Below the pieces are notes generated by a model. The model saw nothing but the letters and a program-made list of their open reading frames with translations. It was not told the origin of the DNA and searched no databases. 64,000 nucleotides of DNA from contig SACZ01000003.1 of NCBI GenBank assembly GCA_023369685.1, positions 124,001 through 188,000 on the forward strand, read 5' to 3'. Of the stretch, positions 18,601 to 26,280 are shown piece after piece (positions within the stretch are counted from its first letter, which is position 1; each line of letters opens with the position of its first letter). Source of the stretch: Prolixibacteraceae bacterium JC049 (GTDB lineage Bacteria; Bacteroidota; Bacteroidia; Bacteroidales; Prolixibacteraceae). A program made the translations under genes and the position numbers.

Positions 18601-19266
18601 CCCGAATGGTTGGAAGATGTTGCTACATTGAAAAATAAGAAGATTGGACTATTTGATTTGACTGGTAAGACCGAGAATGTATTTAAAGCAATGAATATTC
18701 CTTATTTCAAATTGAACGACTTGACAGAAATTCGATTTAAAAAGATGGATGTGTTGGTTGTGGCAAATATTGATGCCGATAAAGAGGTTCCTTATAGTTG
18801 GGAAGATGTTCGTCGTGTAGCAGGAAATGGACAGAAAGTGCTGTTGATTCATCCCGGTATTCATTTACGTTGGTTAATGTTCGATCGAGTAGATAGAACA
18901 TGGGAGCGCCCGGGAAGAGTATTAAATATGAAGCGACCAGAGCATGATGTGTTTAATGATATTGATCCGATGGAACTATCATGGTGGCATCCTCGTGAAG
19001 GAGAGCGTCCGGCAGCATGTCGCAGAACTTATCGTTTTTACGATAAAGCAAAGAAAGACATAACTAATTTGGCTGTTTATCTTCGGCCTCATGTTTACAT
19101 CGGAAATCCGGAAAAGCAATTGCCAGAAATGAGTGGAGTTGCATTGGCTGAGATAAAGGAGAAAAAAGGAAAGATAATTGCATCGGAGTTGGAATTGAAT
19201 CAAGCTGAAAAAGATCCAGTAGCAGCAAAAATGCTAATCAACCTACTAAAATACTTGGCAGAATAG
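15631..19266 (+). CDS. Large multidomain GH2 glycosidase with N-terminal LamG-like domain
   Basis: A 1211-aa exported enzyme. Signal peptide about 1-19; a concanavalin-type beta-sandwich (about 20-200: YAFGLRGGNNNDLYL, WYNVRIVVLGADVRVYLND, similar to DUF1080-type domains); then the GH2 jelly roll (about 235-440), immunoglobulin-like domain (about 445-560) and TIM barrel (about 565-880). The acid/base Glu is E675 in MVWTMNNEMYF and the likely nucleophile is E782 in FFAQEVSTGY. Residues about 900-1211 form a tail with a Rossmann-like segment (KKIGLFDLTGKTENVFKAM). The substrate is probably a complex beta-linked glycan. The added front domain may bind carbohydrate. No type IX sorting tail is visible. 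It is monocistronic, with its own terminator. Confidence 0.9.
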   Translation: MRKFKLFIWCMLLAVVAVAKEIPLNKENQKNWRKVGRGTVVWQDNSVVLKDCWLVSSNNTLAENMEYRFSARALENEEQVQIWAGWAWQNRDNRYAFGLRGGNNNDLYLTHYETVGKDKMQAWESLKFAPKVAEWYNVRIVVLGADVRVYLNDEKQPRIVSTDTYPMNKGNLYIGGGWLSTEFKAISCRSLNTEEVEAFKADSVKMTHNLSLAEKETLRKKQRGSYKAIKVKRLKSSRTEIDLAGNWLFMPEQNIAKQNDAINIDASDKSWHVMSVPQFWNPVRNWLHGQDSGLPHWGSGISDNYREKEDDRCDGYTFDSKATTAAWYRHWIDLPKTISGKKLALKFDAVSKVAEVYVNGNYAGGHVGMFGNFDVDITKWAKPGKNLIAVNVKVRKYKRSDDADEHVARAVSVDINNDMLNSLPCGMFKGTEGGIWQPVKLVVTNSVEVDDLFIQPSLTGGKLHVALKNNSEENANVDLLFEIRSKKDKKLLYKSKNSTSLKVAARSVGNKTIEVENLAPKLWTPEDPNLYTCKLWVVKDGKRIDEVTESFGFRTIKTEGNKVLLNGIPYWMRGANHPPCGIAANDKKLANKFMKLMHDGNQMVTRSHGSPFTTAWMEAADEQGVGVSYEGSWPWMMIGKIPSKELLDVWKEETLSLVKKYRNHPSLMVWTMNNEMYFTMFYHNDSREVRIQKWKYLSDVIKEVRKLVPDLPISADSGYDRLKLDYEQVLKPNGIDDGDLDDRHVYFNWYNRDFFQVYNGEWDDRIYWTPGANPDRPFFAQEVSTGYLNNDEGHFCRKYIYKHYVPHAYVGDWAWEDRDPKYGLQRHAFMTKELAEVIRRTAPETAGVLLFANVSWYKNVFDADKIAEWPITATVKKAYQPVLVSAELFGREFWAGTTFNPNVYVVNNGLDGKELAGLKLKWQIMQDGETLKEGSTDFANVGHYKSVKQKVEIQLPTQLKSDKNKCILHLQLTNNGNVVSENDYDMLIAKPEWLEDVATLKNKKIGLFDLTGKTENVFKAMNIPYFKLNDLTEIRFKKMDVLVVANIDADKEVPYSWEDVRRVAGNGQKVLLIHPGIHLRWLMFDRVDRTWERPGRVLNMKRPEHDVFNDIDPMELSWWHPREGERPAACRRTYRFYDKAKKDITNLAVYLRPHVYIGNPEKQLPEMSGVALAEIKEKKGKIIASELELNQAEKDPVAAKMLINLLKYLAE

Positions 19267-19289
19267 TAAGCCAAAGTTATTGAAATGAA

Positions 19290-19326
19290 AAGGCTCACAT
19301 GAATTAAAAATGTGAGCCTTTTTTTA
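19290..19326. terminator. Bidirectional terminator between convergent genes
   Basis: A perfect 10-bp stem AGGCTCACAT / ATGTGAGCCT with a 10-base loop and eight T follows the GH2 gene and touches the stop of the convergent T9SS gene. The T-run is strongest for the plus strand. Confidence 0.85.
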
Positions 19327-22044
19327 TTGAATAACTACCTTCTCTTGATATAATGCTTTAGAGTCATTTGATACTACAACTATAAATACTCCTTTGTGAT
19401 TGATTTGGATTTGACTTTCTGATTGATCATTGAATTGAGTGTGAACTAACTGTCCAATAGAATTATAGATATCAATCTTGTGTTTGATGTTGGGAAGCTT
19501 AGACAGCTTTAAAACCCCATTTTCGGCATATGCCTGGATTGTTGATATACGATGAATAACTGATGAGACATTGCGTTTTATCAATTTTAGTGTAAAATCA
19601 ATTTTAGTATTCTCTTCTGTCGTTTCAAATGAATATTCGTTGTCTTCAATTTCTATTGTTGTATTATCACTCTTAATTAATAATAGTTGGGTATCATTTA
19701 AATTACTCTTCGATTTTAATTTAAGGTGATATTTGCCTTTTGCCGGAGCGATATATTCCATTGGAATTTGAATGCTATCAGCAAAAGTTGGCAAGCTATT
19801 TATCGATAGCTTTTCGTTTTGAGCCAGCGTGTAGATTTTGGGACTATTTCCACTGGAAAACAATTTAAATGCATCGAACTCAGCATCAAATTGTTCAGTT
19901 GTAGAATCATTGAAACGAACCACGAGTTCATCTGATCCCATATCATTCTTCGCTTTTAATTGTATTTGAGGAGACTCTACAATAGCACTTTTAAACCCTG
20001 TGGCAACATTGTATTTCGTGGTATTTGTAAATTTTACACTTCCATCTGTTGCATTGGCTCTAACAAAAAAGCCCTGCATGGATGCAATTGCTTTTGTTCC
20101 ACCGTTAGTTCCCGTGCCATTTACATAACTGGCATAATTGCCTGAAGATTTGTCGAAGATGTAAGTAGCATTATTCACATTGGTTCTGGTAATTCCTTCG
20201 TCCCAATTTATAGGACAAGGATAAGGATTACCAATAAAATTCCATCCGTGTTCTGCATTAGTATAATCAGTATTAACTGTAATATCGCCGGTATTAACTG
20301 TACCTAAAAACTGAATAGTATTTGTCGCATCTAGCTCCCATACACCGTATCCCTTTCCAGTTGAGAGTTGATTTCCTGAGCTAAGGTAACTCCAGGAATC
20401 GTCAGATTCACTGTGTTGAATTACATAGGTGCCAGTAAATACTGTGGGTACATCAATGGTTTCAGATATTGGCTTTGAGAAATAATGCCATTGTTTAGAA
20501 GGAGAGTTGGCGGCAGCACCAGTAATGTACTGGTATAGGTCGGCAGAAACACCAGGTGTGTTGTTGATAAGAAAGGCTGTTCCTGAGCTCGTAGAGTTTA
20601 ACTTTAGAGCAGAAGCTGTACCTTGATTGTCAAGAGCACCACTGACATTTAGATACTTGGTGGCACTAACGTCAACTGTAGCACCTGATTTGATGGTCAA
20701 ACTCAATGCCAGCGCATCGTCTCCAACTGTAACGGTTCCTGATTGTATAATTACCGATGAATGATCTCCTGGGACTCCATTTTGCCACTTGCTGGCATCA
20801 TGCCACTGACCTGTCCCTGTCCAGACAGAGGCTGCGATTAATGTTCCTAATGAAACAGAGCCTCTGGTATACGATTGATAATTTAGAATGTCAAGGTAAG
20901 CAACAGTGTTTGAGTTAAATGTGATTATTTGATTGTTTGTTGCTTTATTCCCTTCAAAGTAGTTAGATACATCTCCAACATGAATGTAGTCTCCAGCTGC
21001 ATGTGCAGTTACAACACTTGTTGTATCGGTAGAACCATTAGAACTATAGAAAGCAATTATAAACTCACCATTCTCTAAATGCGATGAACTTAAGTCATAA
21101 CAACTGGAGTTATCATTAATAATAGCAACATCTCCAAAGGAAAGAGCGCTATTGGTGTGATGAGCAACTCTTGCTTTGGCATAATTGCTATTTGCAGCAT
21201 CAGCGTAAACTATTACATAAGTTGAATCGTTTAATGCGGTTGTAGAAACAGAACTTACTGCATCGGATCCAGAGGCTGTGTAGAAACTGGTAGTTGTTTC
21301 GTAAGTTATTGAAGTTCCCGAAATATTTCCTATTCTGGTGTAACCAGGTTCATTTGAATTAGCATCATTGTCTCCCCATGTGACAGCAAATTTACTGGAA
21401 GTTAAAAGAGATATCGCTTGGTATCGTACTTCAGAATTATCAAATACTGCTGCACTGCCATAACTGATTGAATTGCCAGAAACAGTTCCAACTTTAATTT
21501 CTCCTTGATTGTTGGATTCTGCATTGGAGTACGAGACTAAAAAAGAAGAAGAGCTTATTGGTTCTGCATAAATGTTTCCCCCATCATCAGTAGGAAGGAT
21601 ATCTCCAGAAGAAAATGAAACAGCACTTTCAATACTTGTAATTGAGTCGTTAGAAGTGGTAAAATTGACGACATGACTATAGCCAATGTCATTTGTATCA
21701 TCCGATTCGTAAAACAGAACAGCCTTAGAGGAGCTTAAAGAAATAATTTCAGGATAACGACAGGGATCAGAGATCAGTGTCTTTTGGGGACCATACGTTA
21801 TGGTGTCATTAGCAGCATCGATTTGGCCAATTCTACCCAATAAATCACTATCGGAAGATGAGTTTTCTTTCCAAACGACAATAAAATGATCTCCATCAAT
21901 TAAAGAAATTTTGGCATCATGAGTGTATAGCGAACCAAACCCATTATCCCTTCCTGTTAATATTGTGCGCTGAGAATAAGAAATGTTTGGCAAACACAAA
22001 AGAAGTAAAAGACATGCTTGTATGAATTGCTTCAATGATACCAT
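19324..22044 (-). CDS. Secreted protein with type IX secretion sorting domain
   Basis: A 906-aa Ser/Thr/Asn-rich exported protein. It has a signal peptide (ending NISYSQ, about 25) and a C-terminal T9SS type-A domain (last ~75 residues: HKIDIYNSIGQLVHT, HKGVFIVVV, EKVVIQ), so it should cross the outer membrane by the PorU/PorV route and be anchored or released. Residues about 30-400 are repeats of the form 'SFLVSYSNAESN...GTVSGNSISYG', suggesting a beta-propeller. Residues about 405-480 form a short parallel-beta-like segment (SLTIKSGATVDVSATKYLNV), followed by beta-sandwich modules with GWNFIGNPYPCPINWD. No catalytic motif was recognised. An adhesin or surface-layer role is possible but unproven. 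Confidence 0.85.
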   Translation of the reverse strand: MVSLKQFIQACLLLLLCLPNISYSQRTILTGRDNGFGSLYTHDAKISLIDGDHFIVVWKENSSSDSDLLGRIGQIDAANDTITYGPQKTLISDPCRYPEIISLSSSKAVLFYESDDTNDIGYSHVVNFTTSNDSITSIESAVSFSSGDILPTDDGGNIYAEPISSSSFLVSYSNAESNNQGEIKVGTVSGNSISYGSAAVFDNSEVRYQAISLLTSSKFAVTWGDNDANSNEPGYTRIGNISGTSITYETTTSFYTASGSDAVSSVSTTALNDSTYVIVYADAANSNYAKARVAHHTNSALSFGDVAIINDNSSCYDLSSSHLENGEFIIAFYSSNGSTDTTSVVTAHAAGDYIHVGDVSNYFEGNKATNNQIITFNSNTVAYLDILNYQSYTRGSVSLGTLIAASVWTGTGQWHDASKWQNGVPGDHSSVIIQSGTVTVGDDALALSLTIKSGATVDVSATKYLNVSGALDNQGTASALKLNSTSSGTAFLINNTPGVSADLYQYITGAAANSPSKQWHYFSKPISETIDVPTVFTGTYVIQHSESDDSWSYLSSGNQLSTGKGYGVWELDATNTIQFLGTVNTGDITVNTDYTNAEHGWNFIGNPYPCPINWDEGITRTNVNNATYIFDKSSGNYASYVNGTGTNGGTKAIASMQGFFVRANATDGSVKFTNTTKYNVATGFKSAIVESPQIQLKAKNDMGSDELVVRFNDSTTEQFDAEFDAFKLFSSGNSPKIYTLAQNEKLSINSLPTFADSIQIPMEYIAPAKGKYHLKLKSKSNLNDTQLLLIKSDNTTIEIEDNEYSFETTEENTKIDFTLKLIKRNVSSVIHRISTIQAYAENGVLKLSKLPNIKHKIDIYNSIGQLVHTQFNDQSESQIQINHKGVFIVVVSNDSKALYQEKVVIQ

Positions 22045-22304
22045 ATATTTTATATAAAGGTTTGGTAAGATTATGTTCCTTTATAACAATGTATTATTGA
22101 AAAAGTTGCTGAAAAAAAGCCGCATGCATAGTTATGCAATACGACTAGTGTTCAAATAAGAATAGATTAATATTTGTACAATTTTATATTATTGTTGTTA
22201 CTGGAGGATTACGCAGGAGTTACAATCCTGTTTTTGTTATTAAATAGTGTAACTTATATGATAATATTTACGTTATTAAGTAATGTAAAAATTGTCTTAA
22301 TCCT

Positions 22305-25300
22305 ATGTCTCAAAATACTAAGTTGTTTGATGTTGATTTTCATAGTGAAGATCTGTTAAACCAAATTGGAGTAACATTTATTCTTCTAGATGCTCAGGGG
22401 AATGTAGAATCGGTTAAAGGGAATTTATTTGAACAAAATAATATCGATTTTTCCGATAGAAACATAATAGACTTTGTTGCTTCCTTCGAGCAAAAACCTC
22501 TATTAAACCTTTTAAAAACAAGTCACGCAGATTTTGATACTGTCTTGACTTTCTCAGAGGAGAAAGAATTACTTTGCTCTGTGAGGTTCGTTGTAAAGGA
22601 ATCTGGCGATCAAAAAAGATGGATTGCTATATGTAATCCTCTGGGAGGTTTCCGGGAAAAAGAAATTGCAGAAGATATAATTGCGAAAGATAATGATAGC
22701 GATTTTATAGTTTGGAATCTACTGAGTAATACCTTTTGTATTGGGGAAAAGTGTTGTATGTGGTTAGAGACCGGAACTGCAAACAAATGTTTTACACGAA
22801 ATGAGTTATCGCTATACTTGCACCCAGATGAAAGAAAAGGAGCCATTGCAGACTTGGCAGTGTTTCTAGAGAATAGAGAGGAGTATTTTAAAAATACATA
22901 TCGATTTATAAGTGTAAGTGGACAAAGTATATGGCTTGAAATTCGATTTGTTCGAATGTCTTCAGAAAGTCAGGTTTTAAGAGGCATTGCAAAGAACATT
23001 ACTTCAACTCATCAGCTGGAAGATAAATTAAATGTATCTACTTCAAATTTGAGTCAAGTATTTAAATATTTGATGTCTGGATTATTTGTTGTAGACGTAT
23101 TGTATTCCGAAAAGGGAGATATTGTCGATTTTAAATACATTGCTACAAATCGAATTACACTCGAAATTTTCAACAAAAAGGAAGGCTTCTTTTTGAATAG
23201 GAAGTTGTCTGAGCTTTATCCGGATAGGGTGTCGTTTTGGATAAATATTGCTAACAAAGTAATCGATGAAGGAGAGCGATATTTTCGAATACACTACTTC
23301 GAATCTATTAATAAGCATTTGGAACTGACTGTTTTCCCTTTTGATAAATCACAGTTGGTTTTGATATTTAAAGATGTAAGTGAAGAAATTAGAGCCAAAA
23401 AAGCTCTTGCTGAAAGGGAAAAAGAGTTTCGTGTACTGGTGGAGAACATGGAAGATATGGTAATTCGCTTCGATAGAGATGCGCGACATCTGTATTGTAA
23501 TCCAGCTACTTTACAAGCCTTTAATATGAAACAAGAGGCTATTGTAGGTAAAACACATCTAGAGGCGGGGTTCGATGAGAAAATGTCTCATTTTTGGGAT
23601 GAGATAATAAAAGATGTTGTAAAGGAGAAGAAACCACAGTTTGTCGAATTTGATTGGCAGCATGATAACGGGAAGAGTGTTGTCGATTGGCGATTATATC
23701 CGGAACTTGATGATCAAGGAGAAATTAATTCCGTGATAAGTGTTGCTCGAGATGTTACAGAACAGAAAAGGAAAGAAATCGATTTAATGGATGCATTAAA
23801 TCAAATTCAATATAGTGAAGCAAAATATCGAACATTAATTGAATCTGCAGAAGATCGAATTGCATTGTTTAATTCTCAGGGGGAAATTATTTTAGCTAAT
23901 AATGCTTATTATTCTATACTTGGATATACCAAAGAAGAGTATGCTTTGCGTAAAGATTTACATTGGTTCAATGCTGAGGTTATTGCAAAGCTAACAGAGA
24001 ATAACGGTAGTAATGGGAAGGCATTTAAGTATGAATTTAGATCAAGGCATAAGGATGGTAAATGGCTGCATATGGTCGCTAAATTGGTATTAGTTCGAAA
24101 TGTGAAAGATATACCTATTGGTTTCTTAAGTATTATTAGGGATGAAACAGAAAAGAAAGAATACGAGAAGAAACTGATAAGAGCAAGATTACGTGCCGAA
24201 AGGGCAGAGCAGTTGAAAGCAGCATTTCTAGCGAATTTCTCTCATGAAATTAGAACTCCTCTCAATATGATAAACGGTTTTACTAATATTATTTTGGAAG
24301 AGACTAAAGCAGGTGAGGATACACAAGGATATGCTTCGATAGTTAGTGAAAATACTGAAAAGCTAATATTGATGGTCAATAATATTATTGATATGGCAAA
24401 ATTAACATCAGGCGAACTATCATTATCTCCAGAAGTTATTGATGTAATCTCAGTATTAAAGTCGTTTAGTAATATTCAAGAATTAAAATTGAAGAATGAG
24501 AAGAGGCTAACATTAAATTTAAGTGTTGAATGTGACGACTCTGTGAAAATATTGGCTGATGAAAGTAGGCTTTGTCAGGTATTTGAATGCTTGATAGATA
24601 ATGCTGTGAAATTTACAGAAGAAGGACAAATAACAATGGGAGTGAAAGATTTGGTTTCTCACTTGATTTTCTATGTAAGAGATACAGGAATAGGGATTGA
24701 AAAAGAGAAACAAAAATTGATCTTTGAGCCTTTTGTGCAAGGAGAGAATAGTAAAACAAAGATATATGAGGGAGCTGGTGTGACTTTAAGCCTAGCCAAA
24801 AAACTGGTTCAGCTAATGGGAGGAGAACTGAAGGTAGAATCTGTATATGGAGAAGGATCTAAGTTTTATTTCAAACTTCCTAAATGGAAAGAAGAAAAAT
24901 CAGAAGGCAGAAGTAATATTATCCAGGTTCCAGACAAATGGAACGAGAAGACTATTCTGATAGTAGACGACATGGTGGCTAATTATGAATTGATGGCAGC
25001 ATTATTGAAGAAGACTAAAGTCAATATTGTATATGTAGAGTCTAGTGAGAAGGCAATATCAAAAATAAAGGAACTGGAAAAGGTCGATTTACTGCTTTTG
25101 GATTTAATCTTACCCCAAAAAGACGGATTTGAGCTTGCAAAAGAAATCCGAAACTTCAATACAAGTGTGCCTATAATCATCCATACGGCTTATGACAATC
25201 AAAAGCTGAAAAAAATCAAAAAAAGTGGTCTTATTGATGAAATAATTCCCAAACCATTTGATTCCAAAAAACTTATCAGTAGAATAGGGGAGCTTTTGTA

Positions 25301-25325
25301 CATGAATCCCCGAAAAGGCCAGTAA
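22305..25325 (+). CDS. Multi-PAS hybrid histidine kinase with C-terminal receiver
   Basis: A 1006-aa sensor without a membrane helix, so it is probably cytoplasmic. At least four PAS-like domains precede the kinase (about 15-120, 130-240, 375-500 and 505-625; the latter two contain MEDMVIRFDRDARHLYCNPA and AEDRIALFNSQGEIILANNA). HisKA carries the phospho-His H647 in FLANFSHEIRTPLN. The ATPase has LIDNAVKFT and DTGIGI, but its G2 box reads GAGVTLSL where GTGLGLS is expected. The receiver (about 885-1000) has acceptor D933 in LLLLDLILP and the Lys in PKPF. There is no DNA-binding output, so the phosphate is probably passed to a partner elsewhere. The signal is unknown. It is monocistronic. Confidence 0.93.
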   Translation: MSQNTKLFDVDFHSEDLLNQIGVTFILLDAQGNVESVKGNLFEQNNIDFSDRNIIDFVASFEQKPLLNLLKTSHADFDTVLTFSEEKELLCSVRFVVKESGDQKRWIAICNPLGGFREKEIAEDIIAKDNDSDFIVWNLLSNTFCIGEKCCMWLETGTANKCFTRNELSLYLHPDERKGAIADLAVFLENREEYFKNTYRFISVSGQSIWLEIRFVRMSSESQVLRGIAKNITSTHQLEDKLNVSTSNLSQVFKYLMSGLFVVDVLYSEKGDIVDFKYIATNRITLEIFNKKEGFFLNRKLSELYPDRVSFWINIANKVIDEGERYFRIHYFESINKHLELTVFPFDKSQLVLIFKDVSEEIRAKKALAEREKEFRVLVENMEDMVIRFDRDARHLYCNPATLQAFNMKQEAIVGKTHLEAGFDEKMSHFWDEIIKDVVKEKKPQFVEFDWQHDNGKSVVDWRLYPELDDQGEINSVISVARDVTEQKRKEIDLMDALNQIQYSEAKYRTLIESAEDRIALFNSQGEIILANNAYYSILGYTKEEYALRKDLHWFNAEVIAKLTENNGSNGKAFKYEFRSRHKDGKWLHMVAKLVLVRNVKDIPIGFLSIIRDETEKKEYEKKLIRARLRAERAEQLKAAFLANFSHEIRTPLNMINGFTNIILEETKAGEDTQGYASIVSENTEKLILMVNNIIDMAKLTSGELSLSPEVIDVISVLKSFSNIQELKLKNEKRLTLNLSVECDDSVKILADESRLCQVFECLIDNAVKFTEEGQITMGVKDLVSHLIFYVRDTGIGIEKEKQKLIFEPFVQGENSKTKIYEGAGVTLSLAKKLVQLMGGELKVESVYGEGSKFYFKLPKWKEEKSEGRSNIIQVPDKWNEKTILIVDDMVANYELMAALLKKTKVNIVYVESSEKAISKIKELEKVDLLLLDLILPQKDGFELAKEIRNFNTSVPIIIHTAYDNQKLKKIKKSGLIDEIIPKPFDSKKLISRIGELLYMNPRKGQ

Positions 25326-25341
25326 AAACAGTGTATTCAGA

Positions 25342-25372
25342 CCCTGAAAAAAAGTTTAATTTTTTTTCAGGG
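25342..25372 (+). terminator. Terminator-like hairpin after the hybrid kinase
   Basis: CCCTGAAAAAAA and TTTTTTTTCAGGG pair around a short loop. The T-run is inside the second arm rather than after it, so it may be a weak terminator. Confidence 0.5.
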
Positions 25373-25444
25373 GGATATATTATTGATTTCTAAAAGCTTC
25401 AATGGTCTTTGGTGAAATAAATTCAAGTAATCTTTTTGCAAAAG

Positions 25445-25475
25445 TTTGGTGGCAGTACTTTTTTTTCTACTTTTG
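25445..25475 (+). promoter_or_regulatory. Promoter of the SRP RNA / tRNA cluster
   Basis: TTTG (25445-25448), exactly 19 bases, then TACTTTTG (25468-25475): a full match to the Bacteroidota housekeeping promoter TTTG-N19-TAnnTTTG. The expected start, about 5-7 bases on, coincides with the first base of the SRP RNA stem. Confidence 0.8.
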
Positions 25476-25479
25476 TCGC

Positions 25480-25579
25480 CGGGTAAGTCCTCTACGGCAT
25501 GCTCCTGCAGAATCCCCCCAGGGTCGGAAGGCAGCAAGGGTAAGCGGTTGTAGCGGCGCGATAGAGGTAGCTTACCCAC
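25480..25579 (+). ncRNA. ffs: Signal recognition particle RNA (small bacterial type)
   Basis: About 100 nt. GGGTAAG at 25481 pairs with CTTACCC at 25571-25577 to close the molecule. The apical part contains ACGGCATGCTCCTGCAGAA and GGGTCGGAAGGCAGCA, the conserved GGAA tetraloop and Ffh-binding region of small SRP RNA. It lacks the Alu domain. It partners Ffh in cotranslational membrane targeting. The first tRNA starts six bases after the closing stem, so it is probably processed from a joint transcript. Confidence 0.92.
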
Positions 25580-25582
25580 TTT

Positions 25583-25656
25583 GCCGAATTAGCTCAGTTG
25601 GCCAGAGCACGTGATTTGTAATCTCGGGGTCCCCAGTTCGAATCTGGGATTCGGCT
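25583..25656 (+). tRNA. tRNA-Thr (anticodon TGT), complete copy
   Basis: A 74-nt cloverleaf: acceptor GCCGAAT pairs with ATTCGGC, D-stem GCTC/GAGC, anticodon loop TTTGTAA with TGT reading ACA, T-stem CCCAG/CTGGG, discriminator T. The anticodon stem has one T-T mismatch. This is the only one of three tRNA-Thr copies here with both acceptor strands. Confidence 0.93.
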
Positions 25657-25694
25657 CAAAAAAAGAAAGCGTTCTTTTATTAATGAATTTTCTA

Positions 25695-25776
25695 GGGAAG
25701 ATACCGAAGCGGTCAAACGGGGCAGACTGTAAATCTGTTGGCATAGCCTTCGTAGGTTCGAATCCTGCTCTTCCCA
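25695..25776 (+). tRNA. tRNA-Tyr (anticodon GTA), first copy
   Basis: An 82-nt class-II tRNA with a long variable arm. Acceptor GGGAAGA pairs with TCTTCCC, and the anticodon loop CTGTAAA carries GTA. CCA follows directly at 25777-25779 but is not present after the second copy, so it may be chance. Confidence 0.95.
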
Positions 25777-25805
25777 CCAGCAAAGAGATTTCGCGAAAAA
25801 AAAAG

Positions 25806-25836
25806 TTTGGTAGTTCGAAAAAATGAATTACCTTCG
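25806..25836 (+). promoter_or_regulatory. Internal promoter before the first tRNA-Gly
   Basis: TTTG (25806-25809), 19 bases, TACCTTCG (25829-25836): one mismatch to TTTG-N19-TAnnTTTG. It sits in an 86-base tRNA-Tyr/tRNA-Gly spacer. The second block has only an 8-base spacer here and lacks this element. Confidence 0.6.
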
Positions 25837-25862
25837 CACCGCGAAATTTTTAAAGCAAAAAC

Positions 25863-25935
25863 GCGGGAGTAGCTCAGTTGATAGAGCATCAGCCTTCCAA
25901 GCTGAGGGTCGCGGGTTTGAATCCCGTCTCCCGCT
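25863..25935 (+). tRNA. tRNA-Gly (anticodon TCC), first copy
   Basis: 73 nt. Acceptor GCGGGAG/CTCCCGC, anticodon stem TCAGC/GCTGA with loop CTTCCAA (TCC, reads GGA), T-stem GCGGG/CCCGT with one G-T pair, discriminator T. Confidence 0.95.
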
Positions 25936-25944
25936 CACAAGTTT

Positions 25945-26010
25945 GCCGAATTAGCTCAGTTGGCCAGAGCACGTGATTTGTAATCTCGGGGTCCCCAGTT
26001 CGAATCTGGG
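25945..26010 (+). pseudogene. Truncated tRNA-Thr (TGT), lacks 3' acceptor strand, copy 2
   Basis: 66 nt identical to the complete tRNA-Thr from GCCGAAT through the T-stem CTGGG. The next bases are CAAAAAG where ATTCGGCT is expected. The loss is exactly the seven acceptor bases plus the discriminator. No matching 3' strand is nearby. It cannot form a normal acceptor stem, so it is probably not charged. Confidence 0.85.
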
Positions 26011-26041
26011 CAAAAAGAAAGTTCTTTAAAAAATATTGTTT

Positions 26042-26123
26042 GGGAAGATACCGAAGCGGTCAAACGGGGCAGACTGTAAATCTGTTGGCATAGCCTTCGT
26101 AGGTTCGAATCCTGCTCTTCCCA
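26042..26123 (+). tRNA. tRNA-Tyr (anticodon GTA), second copy
   Basis: 82 nt, identical in my reading to the first tRNA-Tyr. It is followed by CCC rather than CCA. The spacer before it resembles the first tRNA-Thr/Tyr spacer, showing that the blocks are related by duplication. Confidence 0.95.
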
Positions 26124-26131
26124 CCCATTTT

Positions 26132-26204
26132 GCGGGAGTAGCTCAGTTGATAGAGCATCAGCCTTCCAAGCTGAGGGTCGCGGGTTTGAATCCCGTCTCC
26201 CGCT
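26132..26204 (+). tRNA. tRNA-Gly (anticodon TCC), second copy
   Basis: 73 nt, identical to the first tRNA-Gly, only eight bases after tRNA-Tyr. Confidence 0.95.
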
Positions 26205-26213
26205 CACAAGTTT

Positions 26214-26279
26214 GCCGAATTAGCTCAGTTGGCCAGAGCACGTGATTTGTAATCTCGGGGTCCCCAGTTCGAATCTGGG
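26214..26279 (+). pseudogene. Truncated tRNA-Thr (TGT), lacks 3' acceptor strand, copy 3
   Basis: Same 66-nt truncation as the copy at 25945. It is followed by CAAAAGCG, which begins the cluster terminator. Confidence 0.85.
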
Positions 26280-26280
26280 C

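Larger units (their letters stand above)
25863..26015 (+). repeat. Direct repeat A (tRNA-Gly + truncated tRNA-Thr), copy 1
   Basis: 153 bases covering tRNA-Gly, a 9-base spacer, the truncated tRNA-Thr and CAAAA recur without a change at 26132-26284 (269-base period). This points to a recent tandem duplication or to gene conversion. Confidence 0.9.

Noticed and set aside
22174-22359. 61-codon frame before the hybrid kinase
   Set aside because: Extremely hydrophobic Leu/Ile/Phe run in AT-rich DNA, overlapping the kinase start in another frame.
25402-26245. Several open frames over the SRP RNA and tRNA genes
   Set aside because: They repeat the tRNA sequences in translation and have no independent support. 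They arise from the stable RNAs.
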